Assembly (NCBI GenBank): GCA_021399445.1
Contig: JAJTUQ010000001.1
Coordinates: 5,704,001-5,768,000 of the forward strand
Reading direction: 5' to 3'
Source of the DNA: Xylogone sp. PMI_703
Taxonomy: Eukaryota > Ascomycota > Leotiomycetes
Length of the DNA: 64,000 nucleotides
A program made the position numbers and the translations under genes. Shown here one piece after another: positions 1 through 11,932 of the stretch (position 1 is its first letter; each line of letters opens with the position of its first letter). Under the pieces are notes generated by a model. That model did no database searches. It saw nothing but the letters and a program-made list of their open reading frames with translations, and was not told the DNA's origin.

Positions 1-116
1 ATATGTTGGCAACCTTGGGCTCTAGATATATTTTGTGAGAGTGCGCCATCTCTGTCCCTTCACTCTTCCTTCACCATCCACATCGACCGGCGGGTTTTCG
101 ACATAGCAAAAAGGCA

Positions 117-3100
117 ATGTCGTACTCTAACGGCGGCGGCGGCGGCACGCTGACCTTACCCTCTCCAACGCATGTGCATAATGTCGACGTCTCATCAGCC
201 GTGCGATCACTCAGACGCTCGTTATCCAGATCGCCATCAAAATTCCGCATTGTCGCGAGATCATCCAGCTCCTCTCCAAAATCTCCTCTCTCACCATCTC
301 CTCTCTCCCCGGCTCAATTTGGCTCCTCACATTCCGCTCATCTATTCTCTGGCCAGTCGCCGCATACCCCATCTCCTCTGGCGGTTCCGTTCCCTCCGAG
401 CGCAAAGCTAGCTTTACGGTCTTCTTCACGCACCAAATTGACGCCCTCACGATTATCACCGCGAAACCGGACGTCTCCAAAGAGCCCCGTGAAACGAGTT
501 CTCAGTCAGACAACTGACGCTGGGAACGCATCTCCTGCTGCTTCTTCTCTTATGGCTCTCGCTGGCCAAGAAAACGGTGGAAGTGCCAGTTTGGAAAGTG
601 GTTCAAAACCTGCACCAAGTTTTGACATGTCAACACCCATGAACCCTGCACTATCAAGGCTCGGCGACGGTAGTAGTGATAGCCACGCTAGCTCGGCGAC
701 TTCAAGTCCTTTGAAGCGTACTGATGCTATCATGAATCTTGACCAAGCGAGTTTGGGTAGTCCAGTTGCCAAACGCAGAAGCTTACATGGATTTGGTCAC
801 GATTTCAACATTTTTGACCAGTCTCCCTTTCCACCAGTCATGGATTCTCACGATGATGGCAATCATGAAAACGGCTCTTCAACAAGCATTACCGATAACG
901 GTATTACAAGTATCTCTATGTCACCTGTACCACGCAGATCGTCTTCGTTACGCAGATCAACCTTACAACAACGGCATGGTGAGAAGAAAACCTCTTGGGG
1001 CAGAAGACAAGCTGCCATGGCTCTCGCCGCACAACAAGCAGCAAACGCATCCTCTGAAGCTTCAACCCCTCAACGCATCTCCAACCACCGTCCGCGACTC
1101 TCGATGGACCAATTCATGCCACCTGCGAGTCAGAGCCCTTTCTCTCCGTTCAGCCCTTTGCCTCCCGCTCCAACTCAGGGAGCCCCCCAACCAGTACACC
1201 AGCCACACCCTCTATCACGAACAATGACCACCTCATCCTCGAGCTCTAGCATGTTAGACGATTCACCAACGCACGTCCCTGTGAATTTTGGAGAGCAGCC
1301 ACGGCCTAAACTTGACTTCTCTAAGTCGCTACCAGTGGGCGCGACGAGGCCATTCTTCTTCGACGGACTCTCCACGGAGGAGTCCTCTGGCTCCTTCTCT
1401 ACTCCTCAGAACTATCGATTGGTAAAACCTCTACCAGCGGCGTTCATGTCGACCGGGCTTATATCAAAAGTAAATCGAAATCCAGAAGAGGAACAAGTGC
1501 CACGAGGTACAACTAAGGGTAATGTACCGGATACACCATGTAAAAAACATGTCAGTGGATTTGCTCCATTCCCTGCTCCAATCCCTGGTAGCGCTATCGC
1601 GAGGGCGAGACATATCCGTCATTCTTTTGGAACGCCTTCGACGCCTTTCAACCCTCATGGTGTACAAGTCTCTCAGAGCGCGTTTGGAAAGGGCACTGGT
1701 ATTTTCGGAAGCTCTTTCGGCCAGAAAGCATCTGTAAGGCGAGGCAGCTTTGTGAGTGTGGATGGAGATGACGGCGCTGAGTCTCCGGAAGGCAATACGG
1801 ATAGCCAACTTAGCACTGATTCCGAGTTTCCTCCCACGCCAACGAAACAGGCTGTCCTTCCGGGGCCGGTCTCCCAGCAGTATTGGTCATCGAGCCGTGC
1901 TAGTCCAAGCGGATTCAGAAACATTACTCCAACCCCGCTCCCATCTGAATCTGGGGCGGAGAAGAGGAGCATAACTTGTAAGTTTTCATATACATAGATC
2001 ATACTATCATCTTCCCTTGAAATCATACGGGGTACTGACTTTGATGGCGTATCTAGCAACTCCTTTGGGTCACTTTGGAAATGCTTCTCCTCACACGCCT
2101 CAGGAAGGTATACTTCCTCCGGACCCAAGTGGCCTGTCAATATCAAATTCCAAACAGAGCCAGGCTTCCAATTCTAGCTTTATGCTCCCTCCAGCTACCC
2201 CAACTACGGGCCGCGAACAGTACAACCCGGCCGGTGGTCCTAAATTTGGAGTTACCCCTATCGGTGCATTTGGCTCTAGTGATATTGATGAGTCGTTGAC
2301 ATCTCGATTTTCAAAAGTAGAGCTAATCGGTACTGGTGAATTTTCCCATGTGTATCGAGTGACGGAAAAAGCCCGTGCTCTACACAAGGCGCAATCATTA
2401 TATTTTGGCACACCCGGCTCTCCTTTACGAGGGAAGTCTCCTCTTGGAAATGTCCCAGAGCGAGTGTATGCAGTGAAGAAATCACGACAACCTTTTCAGG
2501 GCGCCAAAGACCGACAACGGAAATTGCAAGAAGTCGCAACCCTCAAAGCTATGGGACATTCTGATCATGTCGTGCATCTTATAGACAGTTGGGAGGATAA
2601 AAATCGACTGTATATTCAAACTGAATTTTGTGAAGAGGGGAGTTTGGATCTTTTCCTCTCCCAAGTTGGACGGAAGGGTAGATTGGATGACTTTAGGATT
2701 TGGAAGATCCTACTGGAGTTGAGTCAGGTATGTTTTGTACAGTCTTCAACGGATGATACATATATTGATATATTTGCGTAGGGTCTGAAGCACATTCATG
2801 ATGCTGGATATATTCATTTGGATTTGAAGCCAGCAAACATCTTCATTACTTTTGAAGGCGTGCTGAAGATTGGTGACTTTGGTATGGCTACTACATGGCC
2901 TGCTCAGCCTGGTATTGAGGGTGAGGGTGACCGCGAGTATATCGGCCCTGAGATTCTCTTAGGTAAATACGATAAACCTGCCGATGTCTTTGCGCTGGGC
3001 CTTATTACCCTCGAGATTGCCGGAAACGTTCAGCTACCTGACAACGGGCCGACTTGGCAGCGCCTTCGATCTGGTGACATGAGCGACGTACCAAGTTTGA

Positions 3101-3528
3101 CATCAAGCTCTACAGGCACTATCCCTAGGGATGAGACGGGAATTCCTCTGGAGGATGGTGATGTCGCCATGGACTCATTTGGTAGCGATGATGAAGAGCA
3201 AGAATTTGGATCACCCTCACGGAATCGCTCTTATGATAAGCCCCAATCCCATGATCCCGCGAACCTCTTTGGGTCTTCAAGACGAGGTGAGCTGCAGGGA
3301 CCTCCCGCATTCATGGAAGACATGGACCATGAGAGTGCATTGGACAGAATTGTCCGGTGGATGATATCTCCCGAACCGCAAGATCGACCAACCATCGGCC
3401 AGGTACTAATGATGGAAGGCCTGCGATGGGTTGAGAGTCGGCGCCGTGCGGGAGCAACTATTTTTGAGGGGAACTGGGGCCCCGCTGATGCAGTATTGGC
3501 AGATGACGCAGAGATGATGGATGTTTAA
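117..3528 (+). CDS. WEE1: Wee1-type mitosis-inhibitor protein kinase
   Basis: Three exons, 117-1977, 2057-2727 and 2782-3528, joined in phase, give 1092 aa. Introns use GTAAGT and GTATGT donors. Residues 1 to about 700 are a low-complexity Ser/Pro-rich regulatory tail with many SP/TP sites. The kinase domain follows: glycine loop IGTGEF near residue 711, the catalytic stretch HLDLKPANIF at about 856-865, DFG at 876-878, then EGDREYIGPE in the activation segment. HLDLKP in place of HRD and the EGDREY segment are hallmarks of the Wee1 family, which phosphorylates the inhibitory Tyr of CDK1 in the nucleus and delays mitosis. The kinase insert and tail are acidic. The family assignment is firm; whether this is the sole Wee1/Swe1 of the organism cannot be seen. 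Only 116 nt of upstream sequence is present. Confidence 0.95.
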
Positions 3529-4371
3529 GCCAGGCGGCATCTTTTCTTTCATTTTTATGCTCTATATATACCAAAGGTTGGCACGTTCCTGGACAGGAAT
3601 TTTATCGGATTTGGATCAATTTCACATTGGGCTTGAAATCGGTGTTCCGGTGTTTGACTTTCAACTAAAACCAATGGCGTTTCGGACGGATGGGACGGCA
3701 TATAAAACTTCCCACAAATGTTATGACGAGATGGCATTACTAGATTCACGAGATTACACTTTGAAGGATTAGATTCATTCCTGTATACTTTATTTCCGAA
3801 AGGGGATCGGATTTGTTTTTTTGAAGAGCGAAGGTATCCTAGGTCGTCCAACTCGCCTGGATCCATTATACAGGATATTACTGTCCTGGATTTTTACTTT
3901 ACAGCGAATTATTTTCTTTTGTGAAAGACGGATTGATGTTCACGGCGCATATAGAGTGCTGCTGTAGCTTTATGCATATTTTGGTTGCTGTCTAATGGAA
4001 GCCATGTCTGACATTGCATTGCCTGATGGTTTGGGAAATTTTGATAAAGCTCTTGGGATGGAAGGCGTATATAAAGACCGATGACCGCTACTTCTGTACA
4101 TAGATATCGGTTGAATAAGAATGAGTATCCCTTTAGTAAGGGATTGAATTTAATGTTTCTCTAATATCACAGACAACTGCAGAGATGACGTGTATGTAGA
4201 TGATAAAAGTTGAGAAATACTCGTAAAAGTCTTTGGGTATAAAGGTATAATGCTACTTCAAAGGCAGCCAGTGTGAAACCACCTCGTTGTAGATCAGTAA
4301 TTCATAGCTAAACATACATTCCGCCTAGCTCTATGTCATAAAATCGTAATACTCCCAGTACCTTCGATACC
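3529..4371. other. Convergent intergenic gap
   Basis: The 843 nt between the WEE1 stop and the stop of the GCP3 gene on the other strand hold both 3' ends. Short open frames here show no recognisable protein and I see no RNA gene or repeat. Confidence 0.6.
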
Positions 4372-7170
4372 CTAACGCCCCGCTGTCTTCTTCATCACCG
4401 ACTCCTTCAAAGAAGATTTACTTAGCTTCTTCTGGTACCAATCATTGAAATTCATAACGACACCCAAGAACCGCATATCTTGATCTGGCTGATAAGCCAA
4501 ATCACCTAGTAGTAAGCACAACCGCGTACGGAACTGGCTTCCGAGAGATTGCAGTCTCTCTTTAAGAACAGGAAGTTCGTCTGGAATGGAGTCGTCTCCC
4601 ATACCGAGAGGCGTAGAATCGAGAAGTTGTCGCGGTCCCCGCCGTGATGTGGCAGGAGTTGCGCCGTAGAGCAGATCTTCTCCATTGTCGCGCTTGTGCG
4701 CGTCTGTTCGAACATCTGCCCCTTGGCGTCTCGTGAATTCAGAGACCGCCCAGCTGTAAAGTCCATCAACTGCATCGCGGTAGTTAAGCATTATTCGCAA
4801 GATCTCGCTCAGCTGCATCATGAAAGTGTTCTCTTCCCCGCCATGCTTCTTTTTCGCCCCCAGTAATCCCTTGTGCGTTATAGCTTCGAGATATTTTGTG
4901 TGTGCTTTGATTAAATCATCAAGCGTGCATCCTTCTTTGTGAATTGCTGCTTGTAACTCATCCCAGGAGCTTTCGATAACTTCGAAGAGGATATAGTATT
5001 GTAATTGCCCAATGAAATGGTTCATCTCTGCAAGGACACCTCTCGTCAATTTCCATGTATGGACAATGCTTGGATCCTGGCTTTGAAGTACTCCTCTCGC
5101 TCCTGTCATACACTTCCGCCAAGTTGTAGCCAGCGCAAACTCGACACGTTTGATCCTCCAGAGGAAATTGAACATTTTCAGATATTGGCGATTGCCCCAG
5201 TCTGTGACCACTACATCAACAGGTGCATCAATCTTGTATTCTAGTGTAAAACAATCCCATCCAATGTCTCCGTGTGATAACTGTAGCATCCGTGCATCTA
5301 ACCTTCGAAGAACTTCCGCTGAGTCATACTGAGCATTGGAACCTCGAATTGCATGTTCAAGTTGTGCGGTTAAGGTATGACGGTACTGAGCACCTGCTGG
5401 TCGATCGAGGTTTGATGCCAGAGATTCCATAAGGAGAGCAATGAAGTCGCCTTGTCCTAAGAGGATATAGTTTTTAAGTGCTTTGAGATGCTCGAAGAGA
5501 TGGAATTTCTCTGACATCAGGTGTATAAGGCGGGTCATTGTAGTCTTGTAGGCTTCATCTATCCATGTTTCCAATGTGGCAGTATCACCATACTGCAATT
5601 CTTTCGACGCAGCCCTGGAATACTCCGTCACCCACTCGGAATCACCGCAGCTATACCGGATGAAATTCAGAGATTTTCCAATAAGGAAAACTTTCTGAGC
5701 GAAATCTTGAGTGATAATGCTGGGTATCATGTCTTGGTCAAGTTTGTACTTGTCTTGCCAAACACTACTTGCTCCGCCCCTGGTACGGCCATCTTGATCG
5801 GTGGTGACAGCACTAGGTTCGTGCTCAGAGACAAAAAACTCATGATATGGGTCTGAAAGTTCCCCATCGTAGATCCATTGACGCAGCATACTATAAAAAG
5901 GTCGTGTAACATGGAGTAGAAGTCCTTCAGCAAAACTTTCAACCATCGGATCACCATGAGAAGATAAGCTGTGTATAAGTGAGATGAGAACTCCACCCCG
6001 TTTACCTATCCAGAGTTAGTCATTTTCTTGTACATAAACAGACTACTCACTCTTTGACTCCTCGCAGATCCAGTTCATCAGTCGCAAACCTGTTGTAGCT
6101 TCACGGGTCGATACAACACATCGTTTGAGCGTCACTCCAGCTTTACCAATTGATATTCTATCCGTTGTGCCATCTAATTTAGCTACGGCGGCTCGAATCT
6201 GGCTCTCTAAAGCAGCAGTGAGGGCGAGATACGATCTCAGTTCTCGTGCTATCGCTGCGCGCAAGCTCTGCCCTAGGAGACCTCCTTCTGATGTTTGAGT
6301 GAAGTTGTTTAGTTGTCTATAGAGTAGCGCAGGCTCAGCGAGGGTATTTAAAAGAGATACTATAGGGACAGGAAGCGTAGGTGGTATTTCCAAAGAAGTC
6401 TCGGTAGAGAATACTAGATTTTTAGATGACACGCCTTGAAGTGTAAATGGGAGCTCTCTTAGAAGGACAGTCTCAGAAGGAATCATGTCAGACATCTTAA
6501 GACCAACGTTCTCTTTTCTATCTGTCATGGTATTACGTCTCCCACTGGTTTGAGTGCGAGATGGCTCTATGTCATCCACTGGCTCTCCTCGATCTCTTGG
6601 GCTAACTTCCTCAATTGTGCGTCTTCGCGCAGTGTATTTGATATCGGAGGCTTCGTCTCGTTTTGGTACGGGAAACTGAGATTGCGATAATCGTTCCTCT
6701 TCTAGGTTCTTACGATCTTGTTGATCATCTTTAGTTGGGGTCTTAAAAGGGCTGGTCAAGGTAGGATGTGAAGATTGCTGATCTCCAAGCTGATACAAAA
6801 AATATAAAATTGCCCATTTTTGTGAAATAACTGGGATGGATAGTAATCTGCTGTAGAGATTCGAAAACCGAAGTGCCTTTTCGGGGGTTGGATTGGTTTG
6901 TATCAATCGCTTCTTAATCAGATCAGAGGCCTGATTTATGTCTGCGCCAACTACAGGATTTTTGGAGGCACTAAGATACTAAGAATAAGTCTAGGAGAGT
7001 AAACTGTTAGATTAGGAAGTATACCTCTCTAAAACCTCCTTCACAAAAGCAATGGCATTTTCCTCTCTTTCCTCGGCGGAGCTAGGATCTTCGTCTGGAA
7101 TATCAGGTAATAGTTGTCGCACTAGGCTATCAATAGCTTTGTTAATTCGCAGCTGGCGTGAAGACATCAT
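4372..7170 (-). CDS. SPC98: Gamma-tubulin complex component 3 (Spc98/Alp6/GCP3)
   Basis: Read on the minus strand as exons 7170-7025, 6970-6051 and 6005-4372, giving 899 aa. The start was placed at 7170 because the first exon encodes a helical N-terminus (RINKAIDSLVRQLLPDIPDE...) in phase with the rest. The second junction restores GGVLISLIHS followed by SSHGDP, the most conserved stretch of the GCP family (N-terminal GRIP1 region), and the last exon carries the C-terminal GRIP2 part, including WDELQAAIHKEG and a long helical end. GCP3 pairs with GCP2 to hold gamma-tubulin in the small complex that nucleates microtubules at the spindle pole body. It is head-to-head with the ADA1 gene; ACGCGT at 7258-7263 and ACGCG at 7273-7277 lie about 90-105 nt upstream of the start. 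Confidence 0.93.
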
Positions 7171-7518
7171 CACATCGCTACGACCGAAAGATTATGTTGC
7201 AGACATTATTTCCATTTACTCTCCGTCTCCACGTATTGTTCGGATGGTTATACTTTCACGCGTTCAGCAAAGACGCGCTTCTGGAGCCTTACATTTGAGG
7301 CAAAACAAAATATCAGCTCAGGCAGTAACATACGCTCAACGTCAGACGCCTATTGTTACCATCAGAGGCCAATTTACTACGAGCAAGTACGACTTCAAAC
7401 CTGCTCTAATAATCTCGACACTGCGCCGGCAGAATCGCATATATATTCTTGCTTAATGGTATCTAGATAAACCTGAGACTCGCGCTCTTTGGGCAGCCTC
7501 TTGCGCGCCTTCACTACA
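7171..7518. promoter_or_regulatory. Shared promoter of GCP3 and ADA1 genes
   Basis: A 348-nt gap between divergent start codons. It contains ACGCGT (7258-7263) and a second ACGCG (7273-7277), resembling MluI cell-cycle box cores. That they bind MBF is inference. Confidence 0.5.
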
Positions 7519-9097
7519 ATGCCGGACATCGACCCAGCGGCTCTAAGCCAGCCCTCTGTCATTTCAACTACTCCCATACTCCCTCCGAAGACAATCAATG
7601 CACCAACACCAAGTTCTCAAAAAGTTTCTAAGTCCAGCCATGTCCCTCCACGCATTGATCTTGAGCCGCTATATACGGCGCTCAAACAGGCGATTGGCGA
7701 GAACTGGGGAACATATAAAGAGTCGATAAGTTTATTTGTGATGGGTGAGTATTATAAACCTGTTAGAATTGGATAGAATTTTGTTAGGACTTGTGTGTGG
7801 AGAAAAATTATTGACTCTTATTATAGGTCAGCTGAACCAAGCCGAACTCTCTGCGCGTATTGATAGCTTTCTGCTTACTCCAAATGGTGAAACGGAGCAT
7901 CTACATAACCAGCTTATTGCTGCCATTTATGGAAATGTAACAAGAGAAATGCCGGATCACGGAGTTGCCAGTTGGGTCAGTGCGAATGACAAGCCACCAA
8001 CTGGAGCAGGTAGTAAACCCGTGAGTGGGGATGCTGCTGAGCAAAGACTCAAAACGGAAGTTATGCAACTGCCTAGTCGAGATCGGAGAAGAATGAAGGA
8101 TTTGGCGCAGAATGATGTGAGCCTACTCATTGCAAAATCGCTAGAGATTAACCTTATTATGATCCGTATAGTCGCTTTGCTAATCAGGATTTTTGCATAG
8201 TTTGAGCCATCTGATATATTTGCTACAATACTCAGTGACCACCGACGGTCAAAACCCACTAGATTCCAAGACTCTGTTCCTGCCAGCGCAGGTGGTCTAA
8301 ATAAAACAAGTAAGATCTCCCAGCACCCTCTCAATGATATGCTAACCATTGTAGATTGGGATCTTGAAATCAGAAAACGATTTGCTCAGCCGCTGGCATC
8401 TGAGTCCGGTGAATTTCCAGATATTTCAACTATCGAATCCCGTATGCTTCCAATTTGCTATGAAACAGGTCTAGTTTCTGGACATGTACCGGACGCAGCC
8501 CAATTCATGTCTGTAGCTACAGAAACGTTTATTAAAGAGGTGCTCTCCTCAGTATTTAGTAAAACACGGAGTAACGGCCCTGGGAGTGCGGGGAGCGCAG
8601 GCACTGGTGGTGGGGCAAACTGGATCCAGACTTACAAGTATCGGATCCAGTTAGAGAAGGAAGAAGAGGCTCATTTACGAGGCGAGATTCAGAGGGATAA
8701 GAACGGATTGTTGCCTATTGAGGCGAAAGCCGCAAGTGAGCGAGGGCCGCTAGGCATGGCTGATGTTCGGACTGCATTAGAGATTGGTGACTCAGGCCTC
8801 GGTCAGATGCCTATCATTATCCAACAGATCATGTTTGGCTATCGGGAAGGGGAACTAGAAGCCTGGGATGAGTATTCTTGGCCTGATACGCACCGGCGGA
8901 TTGTCGACCATGATGGGGATATCGAAATGCATGGGATAGACCTCCCAACTTCTACAAATGGCATTGCCGCGGTTTACGGGACCAGTATACACGACGAGCC
9001 GAGTGACGTGGATGATTGGGGATGGGAAGGTGCTGAGTACCAGGATACTTCTGCTTTGGATAACCTGTTGGACTCCTGTCTGGCTATCGGAGCTTGA
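7519..9097 (+). CDS. HFI1: SAGA complex structural subunit Ada1/Hfi1
   Basis: Four exons, 7519-7744, 7827-8116, 8201-8309 and 8355-9097, join in phase to 455 aa. The ATG at 7519 starts [12 protein letters not shown]. Residues around 35-75 ([30 protein letters not shown]) and the following [15 protein letters not shown] form the SAGA-Tad1 N-terminal region. A later block with [29 protein letters not shown] and FIKEVLSSV is the histone-fold-like segment that pairs with Taf12 in yeast Ada1. It is therefore a nuclear coactivator scaffold of the SAGA histone acetyltransferase complex. The C-terminus is acidic ([16 protein letters not shown]). The third exon is small (109 nt). The family call is from motif recognition, not a search. 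Confidence 0.88.
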
Positions 9098-9649
9098 GGT
9101 CAGAGCTATTTCTTTATCTGCTTGTGAAGAAGCTTTCAAATTTGGCATTGGTGGCGTTTAAATGAGCGGGGCAAGGAGTTTGATTTAGTTGGTGCTGCCT
9201 GGAGTTTGCGTGGAGGTGCTAGTGACCTTTTTGTATTCGGGAGACTTCTATGGCGTCAAGTTCGGGAGGCACCAGGAATACTGTACAGTAGTTACGATAC
9301 CCAAAATGACGTGGACTAGGCGCCGAGTAAATAGATCTGTACAAATATGACCCTCTAACTTCTAATTTAGCCAAGAACCGGTTGATAGTATAGTAATGCA
9401 TGTCGACCTTGTTTCGCATGGGTAGCTCACCTAGCCTATCTAAAATATACGCGTGTTCTAGTCTGACGTGAACCTGGCGGGCACGGCGGGCACGGCGGGG
9501 TATTATTATGCCCCTCGTTAGAGCGCTGTGCCAGATTTAGATTCCTTTGCAAAGGAAAAGGACCTTGGCTTTTTTGCTCAACATTTGTAACGGAGGTTTA
9601 CTTTTAACTTTCTTGCGATATTTCTGTCAATTTGTATACGGCGCGAAAT
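9098..9649. other. Intergenic gap before AIP1
   Basis: 552 nt holding the ADA1 3' end and the AIP1 promoter. It contains a short 9-bp GC-rich tandem repeat (9476-9500) and one ACGCGT at 9449-9454. No gene seen. Confidence 0.55.
9476..9500. repeat. Short GC-rich tandem repeat (GGCGGGCAC)
   Basis: About 2.8 copies of a 9-bp unit in the ADA1-AIP1 gap. Minor low-complexity repeat; no function can be assigned. Confidence 0.7.
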
Positions 9650-11582
9650 ATGTCGATCGCCATCAGCCAGATCCTTGCGGCCTCGCCGAAGACTGAGCGT
9701 GGCCGACCAACCCAACTATCCTCTGATCCAAAAGGAGAGCGTCTTGCATATGCTGTGGGTGTACTGCTATTTTACTAGATTCAACTGTGCTGAAAGATGA
9801 CCTCTAGTCTGGAAAATCAATCTTCCTTCGATCCATAGACAATCCATCCTTGAGCAAGCAGTATACTGCTCACACCGCCCAAACAACTGTTGCAAGATTC
9901 TCTCCAAGTGGCTTCTATGTTGCTAGTGGAGATACATCTGGTATTGTACGAGTATGGGATGCTGTAGAGGCAGTTAATACAAAGGGTAGTTTAGGAGTTG
10001 ACCAAGTTGAGGATGTTCAGGCTGATAGTAGACAGGCGAATACTCTATTATATCTGGAAGGATAAACGACCTTGCGTGGGATGGAGATTCGCAGCGTATA
10101 ATTGCAGTCGGTGATGGTAGAGAACGATTTGGACATTGCATAACTGCGGATAGTGGCAATTCAGTGGGTGAGATCAGTGGACATTCAGCTATCATAAATA
10201 CTGTGTCGATCCGACAACAGCGACCTCTGCGAGCAGCTACTGGTGCTGATGATAGTAGCTTGGTATTCTTGCATGGCGCTCCTTTCAAATTTGCCACGAA
10301 GATTGGATCATTACACAAAGGATATCTCTACGGCGTGAGCTTCTCCCCAGATGGCAACCAACTGGTTAGTGTTGGCGCAGACCGCAGAATACAACTCTAC
10401 GATGGAAAGGCAGGGGAGCCTACTGCTCAAATAGGGGAAGGCGAGCATAAGGGTAGCATATTTTCTGTATCCTGGGCTAAGGATTCGAAGAGATTTGTTA
10501 CAGCAAGTGCCGATCAAACAGTCAAGTTATGGGATGTTGAAGTAGGCAAGGCCGTTCAGACTTGGAAGTTCAGCGATGGCGTCGTCAGTGTTCCAGATCA
10601 TCAGGTGGGTGTTGTGTTCCCATCAGGGAGAACAGATGGGCTAGTTATAAGCTTAAATCTTGCTGGAGACTTGAATTATCTTGTTGAAGGGAGTCAGAAG
10701 CCTACTAGAGTCGTCCAGGGTCACAATGGAAGTATCACATCATTTGCATCAAGTGGGGATGGAGATTCTCAGACTTTCTGGACCGGCAGCTTCGATGGAC
10801 GGGTATGCAGCTGGGATGTCAAGACCGGAGATGGCTCAGCGATTGAAGGCCAGTCACATACGAACGTATGCACCGCATTTGCGGTGACGCCAAGCAGGGC
10901 CTACAGCGTCGGCTGGGATGATACTCTACGGATTGCAGATGCTGCTGGGAAGACATTCGTTGGAGAGACTTCCAAGTTATCTGCGCAGCCAAAGGGCGTA
11001 GCATACGCTGATAATCACGTCTTCGTTGCTACAGAATCCGGTGTAGACATATTTTTCAAGGATAGCTTAGTCGACCACCTGGACACGAAGGACTTCACAC
11101 CCACTGCAATTGCAGCTTCTGGATCTATTGTTGCAGTTGGGGACAATGCTAACGTGGTCCACATTTATACCGTGGATTCAAATCACAAACTATCGCCTAA
11201 AGAAAAGCTGACTCACTCGACTGCACAAATTACAGCCCTCGAATTCACACGTGATGGCTCATTACTAGCAGCAGGTAACTCTTCAGGTAAAATATGCGTA
11301 TATGATATGAGTACATTCGAGGTCAAGACGGATAGATGGTCAGCCCATACAGCGAGAGTCACAAGCATTTCTTGGAATGACGAGGGAACAAAAGCTGTCA
11401 GTGGCGCTTTGGACACGAACGTGTTCGTTTGGAGTCTCCAGTCACCAGGCAAGAGAGTGAAAGCGCCAAATGCACACAAGGATGGCGTCAATGGAGTCTG
11501 CTGGGTGGATCATGGAAAGAAGATTGCTAGCACAGGAGGCGATGCAGCTGTCAAAATCTGGGATGTATCGGGGGTTGAGTAG
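9650..11582 (+). CDS. AIP1: Actin-interacting protein 1 (WD40 repeat)
   Basis: Three exons, 9650-9754, 9808-9985 and 10036-11582, join to 609 aa, the usual AIP1 length. The first exon encodes MSIAISQILAASPKTERG then RPTQLSSDPKGERLAYA, and the second resumes with SGKSIFLRSIDNPS, the conserved start of the family. WD40 repeats run to the end, with W-D closings such as TVKLWDVE, RVCSWDVK, VFVWSLQS and VKIWDVSG; two seven-bladed propellers are expected. AIP1 works with cofilin to disassemble actin filaments in cortical patches. The tiny first exon and the GTGGGT donor decide the start. The gene follows ADA1 on the same strand and nothing in the sequence looks disrupted. Confidence 0.95.
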
Positions 11583-11932
11583 ACAGGGCAACTCCATGGC
11601 GTGTTACGGATATATGAGTTATGGAACGTATGGTTGGAAATGTGTCCTGTTCTTGTATACCCTAGATTCGAATTTGCAAATTACAGATGCATCATATTTG
11701 AAGAAACACTATCTGGATCACTGTAGTGTACTAAAATAGACCAGGGGATGTCCGCATGTGCGGTATGACAGCTCGCCAAGCCACCTACGACTTTGGTGCA
11801 CGGGCCGGGCGCCCCGAAATCTGGGGAAAGCTTGGTTCTATCGTAATCTTCCGATGTTGCAACGAGCTTCGACAACCTCGATAGAGTAAGCAGTAAGCAA
11901 CCTCACCACAACAAAAACGAACATGACAGTAG
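11583..11932. other. Intergenic gap between AIP1 and FUSC-type gene
   Basis: 350 nt containing the 3' end of AIP1 and the promoter of the next gene. Nothing else seen. Confidence 0.55.

Noticed and set aside
739..1227. 162-codon frame inside WEE1 exon 1
   Set aside because: It is a shadow of the Ser/Pro-rich WEE1 coding frame, with no motif of its own.
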